The translations under genes were made by a program, and so were the position numbers. DNA of 43,200 bases. Source: an uncultured Roseovarius sp. (lineage in GTDB: Bacteria; Pseudomonadota; Alphaproteobacteria; Rhodobacterales; Rhodobacteraceae). The notes below the pieces were generated by a model. It was not told where the DNA came from. It saw only the letters and a program-made list of their open reading frames with translations, and did not search any database. Of this stretch, positions 7,288 through 15,957 are shown one piece after another; positions within the stretch are counted from its first letter, which is position 1, and each line of letters starts with the position of its first letter. The DNA lies in contig NZ_CAJXIP010000018.1 of the NCBI RefSeq assembly GCF_913054395.1, forward strand, positions 1 to 43,200. The letters run 5' to 3'.

Positions 7288-7911
7288 ATGTCCAAGTCAG
7301 ATCCCTTCGGTTTCGATATGTCCGTTTCTTCGGCCAAGAAGAAAAACCCGCGTGGCCGACGCGGCATGTCGGGCGCATCCGAGACATCGGTGAGGGTCTG
7401 CGAACATGAGGGGTGTAACGAGGCCGGCAAGTTCCGCGCCCCCAAGGCGCCCGATGTGCTTGATGACTACCTGTGGTTCTGCCAGCAACACGTGCGCGAA
7501 TATAACCTCAAGTGGAACTTCTTTGATGGCACCACCGAGGCCGAACTGAACGCGCAGATGTCCAAGGACAAGGTGTGGGAACGTGAAACCAAGGCCTTTA
7601 CGGACCCCGAGACGCGAGCCTGGGCCCGGCTTGGCATCGAGGATCCGCATCAGGTTCTGGGCGGCAATGCCACGCAGAACCCCGGCAAGAAGCGCGGCGG
7701 AAGCCGCAAGCTTCCCCCCACCGAACGGCGCGCTGTCGAGATCCTCGAGGCCGAGGATACCTGGACCAAGGCCGATCTGCGCAAATCTTACAAATCCCTG
7801 ATCAAGGTGCTTCACCCGGACATCAACGGCGGCGACCGGAGCCAGGAAGAACAGCTTCAACAAGTGGTCTGGGCTTGGGAACAACTCAAGGACAGCCGCA
7901 ATTTCAGATAA
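7288..7911 (+). CDS. C-terminal J-domain (DnaJ-like) protein with Cys/His cluster
   Basis: 207 residues. A J-domain lies at the C-terminus (about residues 150-207): DLRKSYKSLIKVLHPDINGGDR, with the HPD tripeptide needed to stimulate the Hsp70 ATPase. The N-terminal half has CEHEGCNEAG and WFCQQHVREYN, a C-x4-C...C-x2-H pattern that could hold zinc. Between them is a basic, Gly/Lys-rich linker. This arrangement, with the J-domain last, is common in alphaproteobacterial DnaJ-family proteins of unknown client. The start follows AAAAGGTAAG; an earlier in-frame ATG... codon at 7189 has no ribosome site. The 167-base gap upstream is AT-rich and may hold the promoter. Confidence 0.85.
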   Translation: MSKSDPFGFDMSVSSAKKKNPRGRRGMSGASETSVRVCEHEGCNEAGKFRAPKAPDVLDDYLWFCQQHVREYNLKWNFFDGTTEAELNAQMSKDKVWERETKAFTDPETRAWARLGIEDPHQVLGGNATQNPGKKRGGSRKLPPTERRAVEILEAEDTWTKADLRKSYKSLIKVLHPDINGGDRSQEEQLQQVVWAWEQLKDSRNFR

Positions 7912-7921
7912 AGTTGCGGCC

Positions 7922-7940
7922 TCTGTGACCATGTCACAGA
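7922..7940. promoter_or_regulatory. Perfect 8-bp inverted repeat TCTGTGAC-N3-GTCACAGA
   Basis: TCTGTGACCATGTCACAGA is a perfect palindrome with a 3-base centre, 11 bases after the J-domain stop and 75 bases before the DUF2892 gene. There is no T run, so an operator is as likely as a hairpin. The inner TGTGA/TCACA resembles CRP-family half-sites but the spacing is one base short. Confidence 0.35.
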
Positions 7941-8015
7941 CCGCCCGGCCCCGGCATGATATCATTCTTGCGTAGATAACGGGCCATTCCGGCCCGATCA
8001 GTCAAAGGTGTTATC

Positions 8016-8222
8016 ATGCTCAAGAAAAATGTCGGATCCATCGACCGCGCCCTGCGGATCATCGTCGGCCTTGCGTTGTTGGCGGGCTTTTTCCTCAATC
8101 GTGACGGGGCCTATAGCTGGCTCTATCTGATCGGGATCATTCCGCTGGTGACCGGCCTGCTGTCAAGCTGCCCGCTTTATACGATCCTCGGCCTGCGCAC
8201 CTGCCCGATGGAAAAGAAGTAA
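8016..8222 (+). CDS. DUF2892 small inner-membrane protein
   Basis: 68 residues. The family signature is present: N-terminal LKKNVGSIDRALRIIVGLALL, two membrane segments (about residues 12-28 and 38-52) and the terminal cysteine-bearing SSCPLYTILGLRTCP. Stand-alone DUF2892 proteins resemble the membrane tail of YgaP-type rhodanese proteins; their role is unknown. AAAGG precedes the start. The two cysteines near the C-terminus are conserved in the family and could be redox-active or metal-binding (inference). Confidence 0.85.
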   Translation: MLKKNVGSIDRALRIIVGLALLAGFFLNRDGAYSWLYLIGIIPLVTGLLSSCPLYTILGLRTCPMEKK

Positions 8223-8309
8223 AGGCGGCTTTTCGCCAATGACAGGCGGATGCACTTGCCAGGCGCCCTGTTTCCCCCCACCTCAATGAGGAGAAGGAGG
8301 GCACCAGCC

Positions 8310-8633
8310 ATGCGTTTCATACTACTTTTCACCGCCGTTACTCTGGCCCTGCCGCCACTCACGGCACAGGCCGATCCAAGGGGATGCCCACCGGGTCTGG
8401 CCCAAAAGCATAACGGCTGCCTGCCCCCCGGACAGGCCAAAAAGATATATGGGTATCGCTATGGTATCGGCGACAGGATTGATGGTGATTACATCATCCT
8501 GCGCAATCCCGGCCGCTACGGCCTTGGGCGTGATGAAACCTATTACCGCGTTGGCGATTACATCTACCGGGTTGATCGCGACACGCGCCGGGTGCTTGAC
8601 CTGGTCGGCCTGGCTGCGGCAATCCTGAACTGA
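8310..8633 (+). CDS. RcnB-like exported small protein
   Basis: 107 residues. The start follows GAGAAGGAGG (8291-8300). Residues 1-20 form a clear signal peptide (MRFILLFTAVTLALPPLTAQA), so the protein is periplasmic. The mature part begins with a Pro/Gly-rich segment containing two cysteines (GCPPGLAQKHNGCLPPGQAKK). It then has an RcnB-like pattern: GDRIDGDYIILRNPGRYGL followed by YYRVGDYIYRVDRDTRRVLDLV. RcnB of E. coli modulates Ni/Co export; metal binding here is only inferred. Close relatives are sometimes mislabelled as UvrA fragments because of the neighbouring uvrA, which is wrong. Confidence 0.75.
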   Translation: MRFILLFTAVTLALPPLTAQADPRGCPPGLAQKHNGCLPPGQAKKIYGYRYGIGDRIDGDYIILRNPGRYGLGRDETYYRVGDYIYRVDRDTRRVLDLVGLAAAILN

Positions 8634-8652
8634 GCGTATGATTGACTTTGTC

Positions 8653-8682
8653 CGGGGCCGCGCCACATTTCAGGCGGCCCCG
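8653..8682. terminator. Hairpin between convergent genes
   Basis: CGGGGCCGC (8653-8661) pairs perfectly with GCGGCCCCG (8674-8682) around a 12-base loop, between the ends of the RcnB-like gene and uvrA. No T run is present on either side, so it is at best a weak bidirectional terminator. Confidence 0.4.
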
Positions 8683-8695
8683 AAGCCAGACGATC

Positions 8696-11578
8696 CTATT
8701 CCGCGGCGACCCGGCGCGCCGCAAGCATCTCTTTGAGATAATGCCCGGTATGGCTTCTGGGTTCTTCTGCGACCTTCTCAGGCGTGCCCACGGCCACGAT
8801 CTCCCCCCCGCCATCGCCGCCCTCGGGGCCAATGTCGATAATATGGTCGGCGGTCTTGATCACGTCGAGGTTATGCTCGATCACGATCACCGTATTGCCG
8901 CCATCGACCAGTTCATGCAGCACTTCGAGAAGCTTCTTCACATCCTCGAAATGCAGGCCCGTGGTCGGCTCGTCCAGGATATAAAGCGTGCGTCCCGTGG
9001 ATCGCTTGGCCAGCTCTTTTGAAAGCTTCACGCGCTGCGCCTCGCCCCCTGAAAGGGTGGTCGCCTGCTGGCCAACCTTGATATAGCCAAGCCCGACCCG
9101 CGCCAGCGCATCCATCTTGTCGCGGATCGCCGGAACCGCCTTGAAAAAACCCTGCGCGTCCTCAACCGTCATATCAAGAACGTCGGCTATACTCTTGCCT
9201 TTAAAACGAATTTCCAAAGTTTCACGATTATAGCGCGCGCCCTGACAGGTTTCGCAGGTGACATAGACATCGGGCAGGAAATGCATCTCGATCTTGATAA
9301 GGCCATCGCCCTGACAGGCCTCGCATCGCCCCCCCTTGACATTGAAGGAAAACCGCCCCGGCTTATATCCGCGCGCCTTGGCCTCGGGCAGCCCGGCGAA
9401 CCAGTCGCGGATCGGCGTAAACGCCCCGGTATAGGTCGCCGGATTGGATCTTGGCGTGCGCCCGATGGGGCGCTGATCGATATCGATCACCTTGTCCAGA
9501 TGCTCTAGCCCCTTGATCGTCTCACAGGGCGCCGGTGTCTGGCGCGCCCCGTTCAGCCGCATGCTCGCGGTCTTGAACAGGGTCTCGATCGTCAGCGTCG
9601 ATTTCCCCCCGCCGGACACGCCGGTCACGCAGACAAACTTGCCAAGCGGGAATTCAGCCGTGACCTCCTTGAGGTTGTTGCCCGTGGCCCCGACCACCTT
9701 GAGTTTCTTGCCATTGCCCTTGCGCCGCTTTTCGGAAATCGGGATTTCGCGCGCGCCCGACAGGTATTGCCCGGTGATCGACCCGGCATCGGCGGTCACC
9801 TCTTCCGGCGTGCCATGGCTGACCACCTGCCCCCCGTGAACACCGGCACCGGGGCCGATATCGAACACGTAATCGGCAGTGCGGATGGCCTCTTCGTCAT
9901 GCTCGACCACGATCACCGTATTGCCCTGATCGCGCAGGTTGCGCAGCGTGGTCAACAGCCGCCCGTTGTCCCGCTGATGTAACCCGATGCTTGGCTCGTC
10001 CAGCACATAAAGCACCCCGGTAAGGCCCGATCCGATCTGGCTGGCAAGCCTGATCCGCTGGCTCTCGCCGCCCGACAGGGTGCCGGAATTGCGGCTAAGG
10101 GTCAGGTATTCCAGGCCGACGTTGTTCAGGAACCCAAGCCGCTCGCGGATTTCCTTGAGGATCGCGCGGGCGATTTCGTTCTTCTGTTTGCCAAGATGCT
10201 CCGGCACGGTTTCGCACCACTGATGGGCCTCGCGGATCGACATCTGCACGACCTGCCCCACATGCAGGCACTCATCAGGCCCGCCTTTGGCGGGACCAAT
10301 CCGAACCGCCAGGGCCTCTTGCCGCAGGCGGAAGCCACCACAGCTGCCACAGGGGCGGTTGTTCTGATAGCGCTCGAATTCCTCGCGGATCCAGTTGCTG
10401 TCGGTCTCGCGATAACGCCGCTCCATATTGGGGATCACCCCCTCAAACACCCGGCTGACCTGATAAATCCGGCCACCCTCGTCATAACGAAACGGGATTT
10501 CCTCTTCGCCCGACCCATAGAGAAACACCTGTTTCACATGGGCCGGAAGGTCCTTCCAGGCGGCGTTCTTGTCAAACTCGTAATGCTTTGCAATCGACTG
10601 AATCGTCTGGGTGAAATAAGGCGACTTGCCTTTGCGCCAAGGCGCAATCGCCCCATCACTGACCTTGAGCGCCTCATCGGGCACCACAAGGCGTTCGTCA
10701 AAGAACCGCTCGGCCCCAAGCCCGTCACACTCGGGACAGGCGCCAAAAGGCGCGTTGAACGAAAACAGCCGCGGTTCGATCTCGGGGATGGTAAAGCCGC
10801 TGACCGGACAAGCGAATTTCTCCGAAAAGGTGATCCGTTCCGGCTCGCCCTCTTTCGGCGCGGTTTCAAGGATCGCGATCCCGTCCGCCAGATCAAGCGC
10901 GGTGCGGAAACTGTCGGCAAGCCGGGTTTCAAGACCTTCCTTGATCACCAGACGGTCAACCACCACGTCAATGTCGTGGCGGAATTTCTTGTCGAGCGTG
11001 GGCGGCTCATCCAGCTCGTAAAACGCGCCATCAACCTTGACCCGCTGAAAGCCCTGCTTGCGCAACTCAAGGAATTCCTTGCGATATTCGCCTTTGCGGT
11101 CGCGCACGATCGGCGCCAGAAGAAAGGCGCGCGTGCCCTCTTCCATTGCCATGACCCGGTCAACCATGTCCTGCACCTGCTGCGCCTCGATCGGAAGCCC
11201 CGTGGCGGGCGAATAGGGCGTACCGACACGGGCAAACAAAAGCCGCAGGTAATCATAGATTTCGGTCACCGTGCCAACGGTCGAGCGCGGGTTCTTCGAG
11301 GTCGTCTTCTGCTCGATCGAAATCGCCGGACTCAACCCGCTGATGTGATCCACATCCGGCTTTTCCATCATATCAAGGAACTGGCGGGCATAGGCGCTAA
11401 GCGATTCGACATACCGCCGCTGCCCCTCGGCATAGATCGTGTCAAACGCGAGGCTCGACTTGCCAGACCCGGAAAGCCCGGTGATCACAACAAGTTGGTC
11501 ACGCGGAATATCAACATTGATATTCTTGAGATTATGCTCGCGCGCGCCGCGCACCTCGATATACTTGAGATCGGCCAT
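8696..11578 (-). CDS. uvrA: Excinuclease ABC subunit A
   Basis: 960 residues, full length for the family. UvrA is the DNA damage sensor of nucleotide excision repair; it dimerises and loads UvrB. Visible parts: Walker [13 protein letters not shown] near residue 35; first ABC signature [12 protein letters not shown] and Walker [14 protein letters not shown]; second Walker [11 protein letters not shown] and signature [12 protein letters not shown] with [11 protein letters not shown]. Zinc-binding cysteines are seen in [10 protein letters not shown]...[11 protein letters not shown] and in CEACQGDG...[10 protein letters not shown]. It is a single-gene unit with an SOS box 68 bases upstream, so it should be LexA-controlled. 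The long plus-strand frame opposite it is a shadow. Confidence 0.98.
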   Translation of the reverse strand: MADLKYIEVRGAREHNLKNINVDIPRDQLVVITGLSGSGKSSLAFDTIYAEGQRRYVESLSAYARQFLDMMEKPDVDHISGLSPAISIEQKTTSKNPRSTVGTVTEIYDYLRLLFARVGTPYSPATGLPIEAQQVQDMVDRVMAMEEGTRAFLLAPIVRDRKGEYRKEFLELRKQGFQRVKVDGAFYELDEPPTLDKKFRHDIDVVVDRLVIKEGLETRLADSFRTALDLADGIAILETAPKEGEPERITFSEKFACPVSGFTIPEIEPRLFSFNAPFGACPECDGLGAERFFDERLVVPDEALKVSDGAIAPWRKGKSPYFTQTIQSIAKHYEFDKNAAWKDLPAHVKQVFLYGSGEEEIPFRYDEGGRIYQVSRVFEGVIPNMERRYRETDSNWIREEFERYQNNRPCGSCGGFRLRQEALAVRIGPAKGGPDECLHVGQVVQMSIREAHQWCETVPEHLGKQKNEIARAILKEIRERLGFLNNVGLEYLTLSRNSGTLSGGESQRIRLASQIGSGLTGVLYVLDEPSIGLHQRDNGRLLTTLRNLRDQGNTVIVVEHDEEAIRTADYVFDIGPGAGVHGGQVVSHGTPEEVTADAGSITGQYLSGAREIPISEKRRKGNGKKLKVVGATGNNLKEVTAEFPLGKFVCVTGVSGGGKSTLTIETLFKTASMRLNGARQTPAPCETIKGLEHLDKVIDIDQRPIGRTPRSNPATYTGAFTPIRDWFAGLPEAKARGYKPGRFSFNVKGGRCEACQGDGLIKIEMHFLPDVYVTCETCQGARYNRETLEIRFKGKSIADVLDMTVEDAQGFFKAVPAIRDKMDALARVGLGYIKVGQQATTLSGGEAQRVKLSKELAKRSTGRTLYILDEPTTGLHFEDVKKLLEVLHELVDGGNTVIVIEHNLDVIKTADHIIDIGPEGGDGGGEIVAVGTPEKVAEEPRSHTGHYLKEMLAARRVAAE

Positions 11579-11645
11579 TCTGCCCCCCGGGGTTCACGTC
11601 GACTACAAATAGGTGAGACTGGCCACAGTTCCAAGCCAAAATCGC

Positions 11646-11660
11646 GAACATTCCATGAAC
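11646..11660 (-). promoter_or_regulatory. LexA (SOS) box of uvrA
   Basis: On the coding strand this is GTTCATGGAATGTTC, an exact match to the direct repeat GTTC-N7-GTTC bound by LexA in alphaproteobacteria. It ends 67 bases before the uvrA ATG. Confidence 0.85.
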
Positions 11661-11676
11661 ACGTACCGTCAACGGA

Positions 11677-12234
11677 TTATTTCTGCGCGAGCGCCCAGGA
11701 ACAGATCGGGAAATCCGGGTCATCCGTAAGATCATCGGTCTCAGGGTCATAAACCGGCGGCCATTCGCCCTCAAGATTGCGCCGCGCCGCGTGGCGATTG
11801 CCCCATTGGCGCGCATTGATCTTGCTCTCGTCAAACCCCGCCTCGATCAACAGGTTCTTCAACCCCCGCGCCGTCCAGCGCGAGCAATCCACCGGGTCGC
11901 CGTGATAGGGAATGAAAAACGGCACCGCCACCCAGAAATACCCGCCCGGGCGCAACATCTCCAGGACATGGCGCGTCGCGGCGTAGGGGCGGTCCAGATG
12001 TTCCCAAACCTGATTGGCCAGGACCAGGTCAAAGCTCAGAACATTGCCCTGTGCGTCACGATAAGGCCCCTTGCAGATGTCATATTTCGGATAACGAAAC
12101 CGCTCGTAACTCCTGAACTCGAAACGCCGCCCGTATTTGCCCGACACCTCGGCTGCATCCATCGTCGCCGGATCAAGCGCCGCCATCCACCGGCGCGAGG
12201 ATTTCTGCATCACGATCCGATTGATACTCGCCAC
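11677..12234 (-). CDS. SAM-dependent methyltransferase-like protein, shortened N-terminus
   Basis: 185 residues from the GTG at 12234 (VASINRIVMQKSSRR); an ATG at 12210 would give 177. The middle and C-terminal parts fit a class I methyltransferase: FDLVLANQVWEHLDRP (motif II region) and HVLEMLRPGGYFWVAVPFF (motif III and after). The usual N-terminal glycine-rich SAM motif is not visible; instead the protein starts with SRRWMAALDPATMDAAEVSG and RSYERFRYPKYDICKGP. The C-terminus has a WGNRHAARRNLEGEWPP stretch. I cannot name a substrate. The gene is between lpd and uvrA on the same strand but is not overlapped with either. Confidence 0.7.
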   Translation of the reverse strand: MASINRIVMQKSSRRWMAALDPATMDAAEVSGKYGRRFEFRSYERFRYPKYDICKGPYRDAQGNVLSFDLVLANQVWEHLDRPYAATRHVLEMLRPGGYFWVAVPFFIPYHGDPVDCSRWTARGLKNLLIEAGFDESKINARQWGNRHAARRNLEGEWPPVYDPETDDLTDDPDFPICSWALAQK

Positions 12235-12309
12235 TGGCCGTCCCCTGCTTGCTCCACGCCTCATAGTGCAGGTGCCGGAAAAAAGGCGCAAGCGTCACCC
12301 GCCCGCGCC

Positions 12310-12375
12310 CTTCTGTTTCTTCTTGCTCTAAATATCCCGGGGGAGTCGCGCTTGCGCGACGGGGGCAGCGCCCCC
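12310..12375. repeat. Intergenic element with two GC-rich hairpins
   Basis: A TTCTTCTTG...AAATATCCCGGGGGA segment is followed by GTCGCG-CTTG-CGCGAC (12345-12360) and GGGGGC-AGC-GCCCCC (12361-12375), back to back. I recognise this AAATATCCCGGGGG plus hairpin layout as a dispersed intergenic element in Rhodobacterales; copy number cannot be seen here. It lies 10 bases after the lpd stop on the minus strand and may act as its transcription end. Confidence 0.5.
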
Positions 12376-12385
12376 GGATTCAACC

Positions 12386-13780
12386 CTAGATATGAATTGC
12401 CCGGCCATAGGCCTCAAGCACCGATTCATGCATCATCTCGCTTAGGGTCGGATGCGGGAACACGGTGTTCATAAGGTCCTCTTCGGTGGTCTCAAGCTGG
12501 CGCCCGACCACATAGCCCTGGATCAACTCCGTCACCTCGGCCCCAATCATATGCGCGCCCAAAAGCTCGCCGGTCTTGGCGTCAAAGACGGTTTTCACAA
12601 GACCCTCCGGCTCGCCAAGAGCAATCGCCTTGCCATTGCCGATGAACGGGAAACGCCCGACCTTGATCTCGTATCCTGCTTCTTTCGCCTTGGCCTCGGT
12701 CATGCCGACGCTGGCCACCTGCGGGTGACAATAGGTACAGCCAGCAATGCTCTCGGGCTTTACCGGATGCGGATGCCCGCCTGCGATAAGCTCGGCCACC
12801 ATCACCCCCTCGTGGCTTGCCTTATGCGCCAGCCAAGGCGCCCCGGCGATATCACCGATGGCATAAAGCCCTTCGACATCGGTGCGGCAATATTCATCAG
12901 TCACCACATGGGTGCGATCCACGGTCACGCCAAGCGCTTCAAGCCCAAGCCCCTCGACGTTGCCGACGATACCCACGGCCGAAATCACCGTGTCAAACTC
13001 CTGCTTTTCGACCTTTCCGCCCACTTCGATATGCGCGGTGACCTTGCCCTTGCCGCGATCAAGCTGCTTGACCATGGCCTTTTCCATGATCTTCATCCCC
13101 TGTTTGACAAAGGCCTTCTTGGCAAAGGCGGAAATCTCGGCGTCTTCCACCGGCAACACCCGGTCCATCACCTCGACCACGGTCGTATCGGCGCCAAGCG
13201 TATTGTAGAAGCTGGCAAATTCGATCCCGATCGCGCCCGAGCCGATCACCAAAAGCTTTTTCGGCATCCGCGGCGGAACCAGCGCATGTTTGTAGGTCCA
13301 GACCAGGTCGCCATCGGCCTCAAGCCCCGGCAATTCCCGCGCCCGCGCGCCGGTGGCCAGAACGATATGCCGGGCCGTCAGCTCTTCAACGCCCTTGTCG
13401 GTCTTGACCGTTACCCTGCCCTTTGCGGGCACCGTCGCCTCGCCCATGATCGCGGTCACCTTGTTCTTCTTGAGAAGATGCCCGACCCCGCCGTTCAACT
13501 GTTTGGCCACCCCACGCGAACGCTTGACCACCGCGTCGAGATCATAGTCGATACCCGTCGCCTTGAGACCGAATTCCTTGGCGCGGTGCATCAGGTGGAA
13601 CACCTCGGAACTGCGCAGCAGCGCCTTGGTCGGGATACAACCCCAGTTCAGACAGATCCCGCCCATGTGCTCGCGCTCGACGACCGCCACATCAAGGCCA
13701 AGCTGTGCCCCCCGGATCGCGGCAACATAGCCCCCGGGGCCCGCCCCGATTACAATCATGTCAAAAGCCTTAGACGCCAT
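12386..13780 (-). CDS. lpdA: Dihydrolipoyl dehydrogenase (E3)
   Basis: 464 residues from MASKAFDMIV; the ATG is preceded by GGAGGG, whereas the ATG 18 bases upstream has no site. E3 re-oxidises dihydrolipoyl groups of pyruvate, 2-oxoglutarate or glycine-cleavage complexes with NAD+. FAD-binding GAGPGGYVAAI is near residue 13, the redox-active disulfide is in GGICLNWGCIPTKALL, the NAD domain has VIGSGAIGIEFASFY near residue 180, and the catalytic His-Glu pair is in FPHPTLSEMMHESV near the C-terminus. No E1/E2 genes are in the window, so the complex it serves is not known. The sequence type, with GGICLN rather than GGTCLN, is the branch often near PDH genes in alphaproteobacteria. Confidence 0.95.
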   Translation of the reverse strand: MASKAFDMIVIGAGPGGYVAAIRGAQLGLDVAVVEREHMGGICLNWGCIPTKALLRSSEVFHLMHRAKEFGLKATGIDYDLDAVVKRSRGVAKQLNGGVGHLLKKNKVTAIMGEATVPAKGRVTVKTDKGVEELTARHIVLATGARARELPGLEADGDLVWTYKHALVPPRMPKKLLVIGSGAIGIEFASFYNTLGADTTVVEVMDRVLPVEDAEISAFAKKAFVKQGMKIMEKAMVKQLDRGKGKVTAHIEVGGKVEKQEFDTVISAVGIVGNVEGLGLEALGVTVDRTHVVTDEYCRTDVEGLYAIGDIAGAPWLAHKASHEGVMVAELIAGGHPHPVKPESIAGCTYCHPQVASVGMTEAKAKEAGYEIKVGRFPFIGNGKAIALGEPEGLVKTVFDAKTGELLGAHMIGAEVTELIQGYVVGRQLETTEEDLMNTVFPHPTLSEMMHESVLEAYGRAIHI

Positions 13781-13858
13781 GCGGCCCTCCGTTTTCAAAT
13801 TTAGTTTGGTATTAAACTATTTCCGGACAGACCACAACGGAGCAACGCATGGCGACGA

Positions 13859-13887
13859 CGCAAACACCCGGTCAGGATGTGTTTGCG
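13859..13887. repeat. 9-bp inverted repeat CGCAAACAC / GTGTTTGCG
   Basis: A perfect 9-bp stem with an 11-base loop in the 139-base gap between the DUF924 stop and the lpdA start. No T run follows. It may be a weak terminator for DUF924 or an operator of lpdA. Confidence 0.35.
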
Positions 13888-13919
13888 CGCCATTGTCCGG
13901 CATTTCAGTGGGTTAGGCT

Positions 13920-14498
13920 TCAGGCGGCTGCCTTGAAGCGGCGCAGGGTGGCGCCATAGCCACCATCGGCCACATATTCGCGCTCCTGCGCGGTCGAGGG
14001 GCGCGACAGGGCCGTATTACGATAGGGGAAGCGGCCGAACTGTCGGATCACCTCGCGATGCGCGCGCGCATGCAACAGGTTCTCGGGGCCATACTCCGGC
14101 ATCCGCTCACACAACAGGCGCACACAGCGTTCCTGGTCACAGAGGTTCTCGGAATGCATCAGGGGCAGGTAAAAGAACTGGCGCGCCGGCTCATCGATCC
14201 GCAAATCCCAGCCGCGCTTGATCGCGACCTTGGCCGCCGCAAGCGCCGGATGATCCGATGCAAAGGCCTGTGCCTTGCCACGGAACATGTTGCGCGGAAA
14301 CTGATCCGTCAGGATGATATAGGCGAGCGTTCCCGTCGGGTAGGTCAGCCACAACCCGTATGCCCCCTCCTGCGCCTTGTTCCACGCAGCCTCAAAACGG
14401 TCGCGAACCATCTGATCAAGCTCGTCAGAGGCTTCATACCACCTCTTCGGGCCAACTTCATCCAACCAGAAACTCAATACATCTTCGGGCGCAACCAT
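13920..14498 (-). CDS. DUF924 family protein
   Basis: 192 residues, typical length. DUF924 members are all-helical (TPR-like) soluble proteins with no assigned reaction. Diagnostic segments are visible in order: VLSFWLDEVGPKRWYE, LAYIILTDQFPRNMFRG, FFYLPLMHSENLCDQERC and FGRFPYRNTALSRPSTAQEREY. The start ATG at 14498 follows GGGGACT-like purines (weak ribosome site). It is followed by lpdA upstream on the same strand with a 139-base gap, so co-transcription is uncertain. Confidence 0.9.
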   Translation of the reverse strand: MVAPEDVLSFWLDEVGPKRWYEASDELDQMVRDRFEAAWNKAQEGAYGLWLTYPTGTLAYIILTDQFPRNMFRGKAQAFASDHPALAAAKVAIKRGWDLRIDEPARQFFYLPLMHSENLCDQERCVRLLCERMPEYGPENLLHARAHREVIRQFGRFPYRNTALSRPSTAQEREYVADGGYGATLRRFKAAA

Positions 14499-14601
14499 AG
14501 GGGACTCCTCATTTTCCTATGATACTTGATTTCAGGATAACGCCATAAAGGCCATTCTTCACAGTAACTTATTACTACAAAAGGGACATAAAACAGGCCT
14601 A

Positions 14602-15855
14602 TCAGTCACTTTGCGTCTCCTGCGCGGTCTCAATGGCGTAATCTTGCGCAATTTCGACGGCCATCGGTGAAGAAGAAGGCGATACCGGTGTGTAGCTGTC
14701 CGTTTCGCTGACCGAGGGTGCGGCCCGCTGTGTCATCCGATAGATGGCATAGGCGACCAATGCGAACATCAGCACCGCCATGTAGAGGAAATACCCTGCG
14801 GGCCCCATCACCCCCATCATCCAGCCGACAAGAAGCGGCCCGGCAATCGCACCGAGACCGTTGATGAACACCATGCCGCCTGCGGCTGCGGCCATGTCGT
14901 CATGTTCCAGAAAATCGTTGGTATAGGCGATCAGCAGCGAATAGAGCGGGTTGGATGTGCCGCCCACCATGAAGGCCGCCACCAGAAGCATCCAGAAATT
15001 CGCGCCGAACGCCATGCCGACGAGGGCGCCCACACCGGTCACCACGGACACGCAGGCAATCAGTTTGCGACGGTCCATCCGGTCCGACAGCCAGCCAAGC
15101 GGATATTGCGCCAGCACCGCGCCGACATAAAACGCCGCCACGAAGGTCGAAATCTGCCCGACGCTAAGCCCCGCCTCAGAGCCATAGACCGCAGCCATGC
15201 CGAACTGTGCGGCGAACACGCCCCCGGTCAGGAACATGCCGACACAGCCAAGCGGCGAAATCTTCATGATCTGTCGCAGGGACAATGGCTTGGTCGTGTC
15301 AAACGCCGGGGTCGGGCTGACCGAGAGCAGGATCGGAGCAAAGGCCAGCGACACGAGCACCGAGGGAATCACAAAAAGCACATAGCCCGCCGGATCGGCC
15401 AGAACCATCAACGCCTGCGCCGAAACAATGCCGATCATCTGCACGATCATGTAAAGCGACAGGGCCTTTCCGCGCGTCTCATTGGTGGCCGAATTGTTGA
15501 GCCAGCTTTCGGCGGTGACATAAACGCCGGAGAAACAGAAGCCGATCATCACCCGGCCCACAGCCCAGGCCCAGGGATCGGCAATCGTCGGATACATGAT
15601 TAGAACCGCCGAGATCAGCGAGCCGAGCGCGGCAAAGACCCGCACATGCCCGACCCGGCGGATCATCTCGGGCGCCATCCGCGACCCGGCCAGAAAGCCA
15701 AGAAAATACGAGGCCATGACGATCGACATATGAAAGGTCGAGAACCCTTCCAGCGCGCCGCGCACCCCCAGAAGGGTGCCCTGCATGCCATTGCCGACCT
15801 GCAACATCATCATGCCAAGCAAAAGGGCCCATGATCCCGTCAGCACCTTGAACAT
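14602..15855 (-). CDS. MFS transporter (YcaD-like)
   Basis: 417 residues from MFKVLTGSWALL; AGGAG lies 7 bases before this ATG, and the 9-residue extension upstream is rejected. About 12 hydrophobic segments are visible. The loop between segments 2 and 3 (MAPEMIRRVGHVRVF) and the WLSDRMDRRKLI loop near residue 250 are standard MFS motif A regions. The AESWLNNSATNETRGKALSLYM stretch marks the YcaD/UMF-like branch of unknown substrate. The last 40 residues are polar and probably cytosolic. It is in the same direction as DUF924 (103-base gap) and follows queA (102-base gap). Substrate cannot be inferred. Confidence 0.88.
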   Translation of the reverse strand: MFKVLTGSWALLLGMMMLQVGNGMQGTLLGVRGALEGFSTFHMSIVMASYFLGFLAGSRMAPEMIRRVGHVRVFAALGSLISAVLIMYPTIADPWAWAVGRVMIGFCFSGVYVTAESWLNNSATNETRGKALSLYMIVQMIGIVSAQALMVLADPAGYVLFVIPSVLVSLAFAPILLSVSPTPAFDTTKPLSLRQIMKISPLGCVGMFLTGGVFAAQFGMAAVYGSEAGLSVGQISTFVAAFYVGAVLAQYPLGWLSDRMDRRKLIACVSVVTGVGALVGMAFGANFWMLLVAAFMVGGTSNPLYSLLIAYTNDFLEHDDMAAAAGGMVFINGLGAIAGPLLVGWMMGVMGPAGYFLYMAVLMFALVAYAIYRMTQRAAPSVSETDSYTPVSPSSSPMAVEIAQDYAIETAQETQSD

Positions 15856-15957
15856 CGCAGACTCCTGTTTTCTCTTTGCCACCTTATCAGACAGGACATC
15901 AACCGGGACGTCAAAGGCGACTCAGTTTAGGTCCTGCGCGGCCCCGGTGACAGCCTT

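Noticed and set aside
10196-11752. A 518-residue plus-strand frame opposite uvrA
   Set aside because: Antisense shadow; no motif, and uvrA is intact in the opposite strand.
12452-13804. A 450-residue plus-strand frame opposite lpdA
   Set aside because: Antisense shadow of lipoamide dehydrogenase with His/Arg-rich low-complexity content.
13849-13959. A 36-residue ORF with GGAG upstream in the gap between DUF924 and lpdA
   Set aside because: It lies largely antisense to the DUF924 end and contains the 9-bp inverted repeat; no sign of protein constraint.
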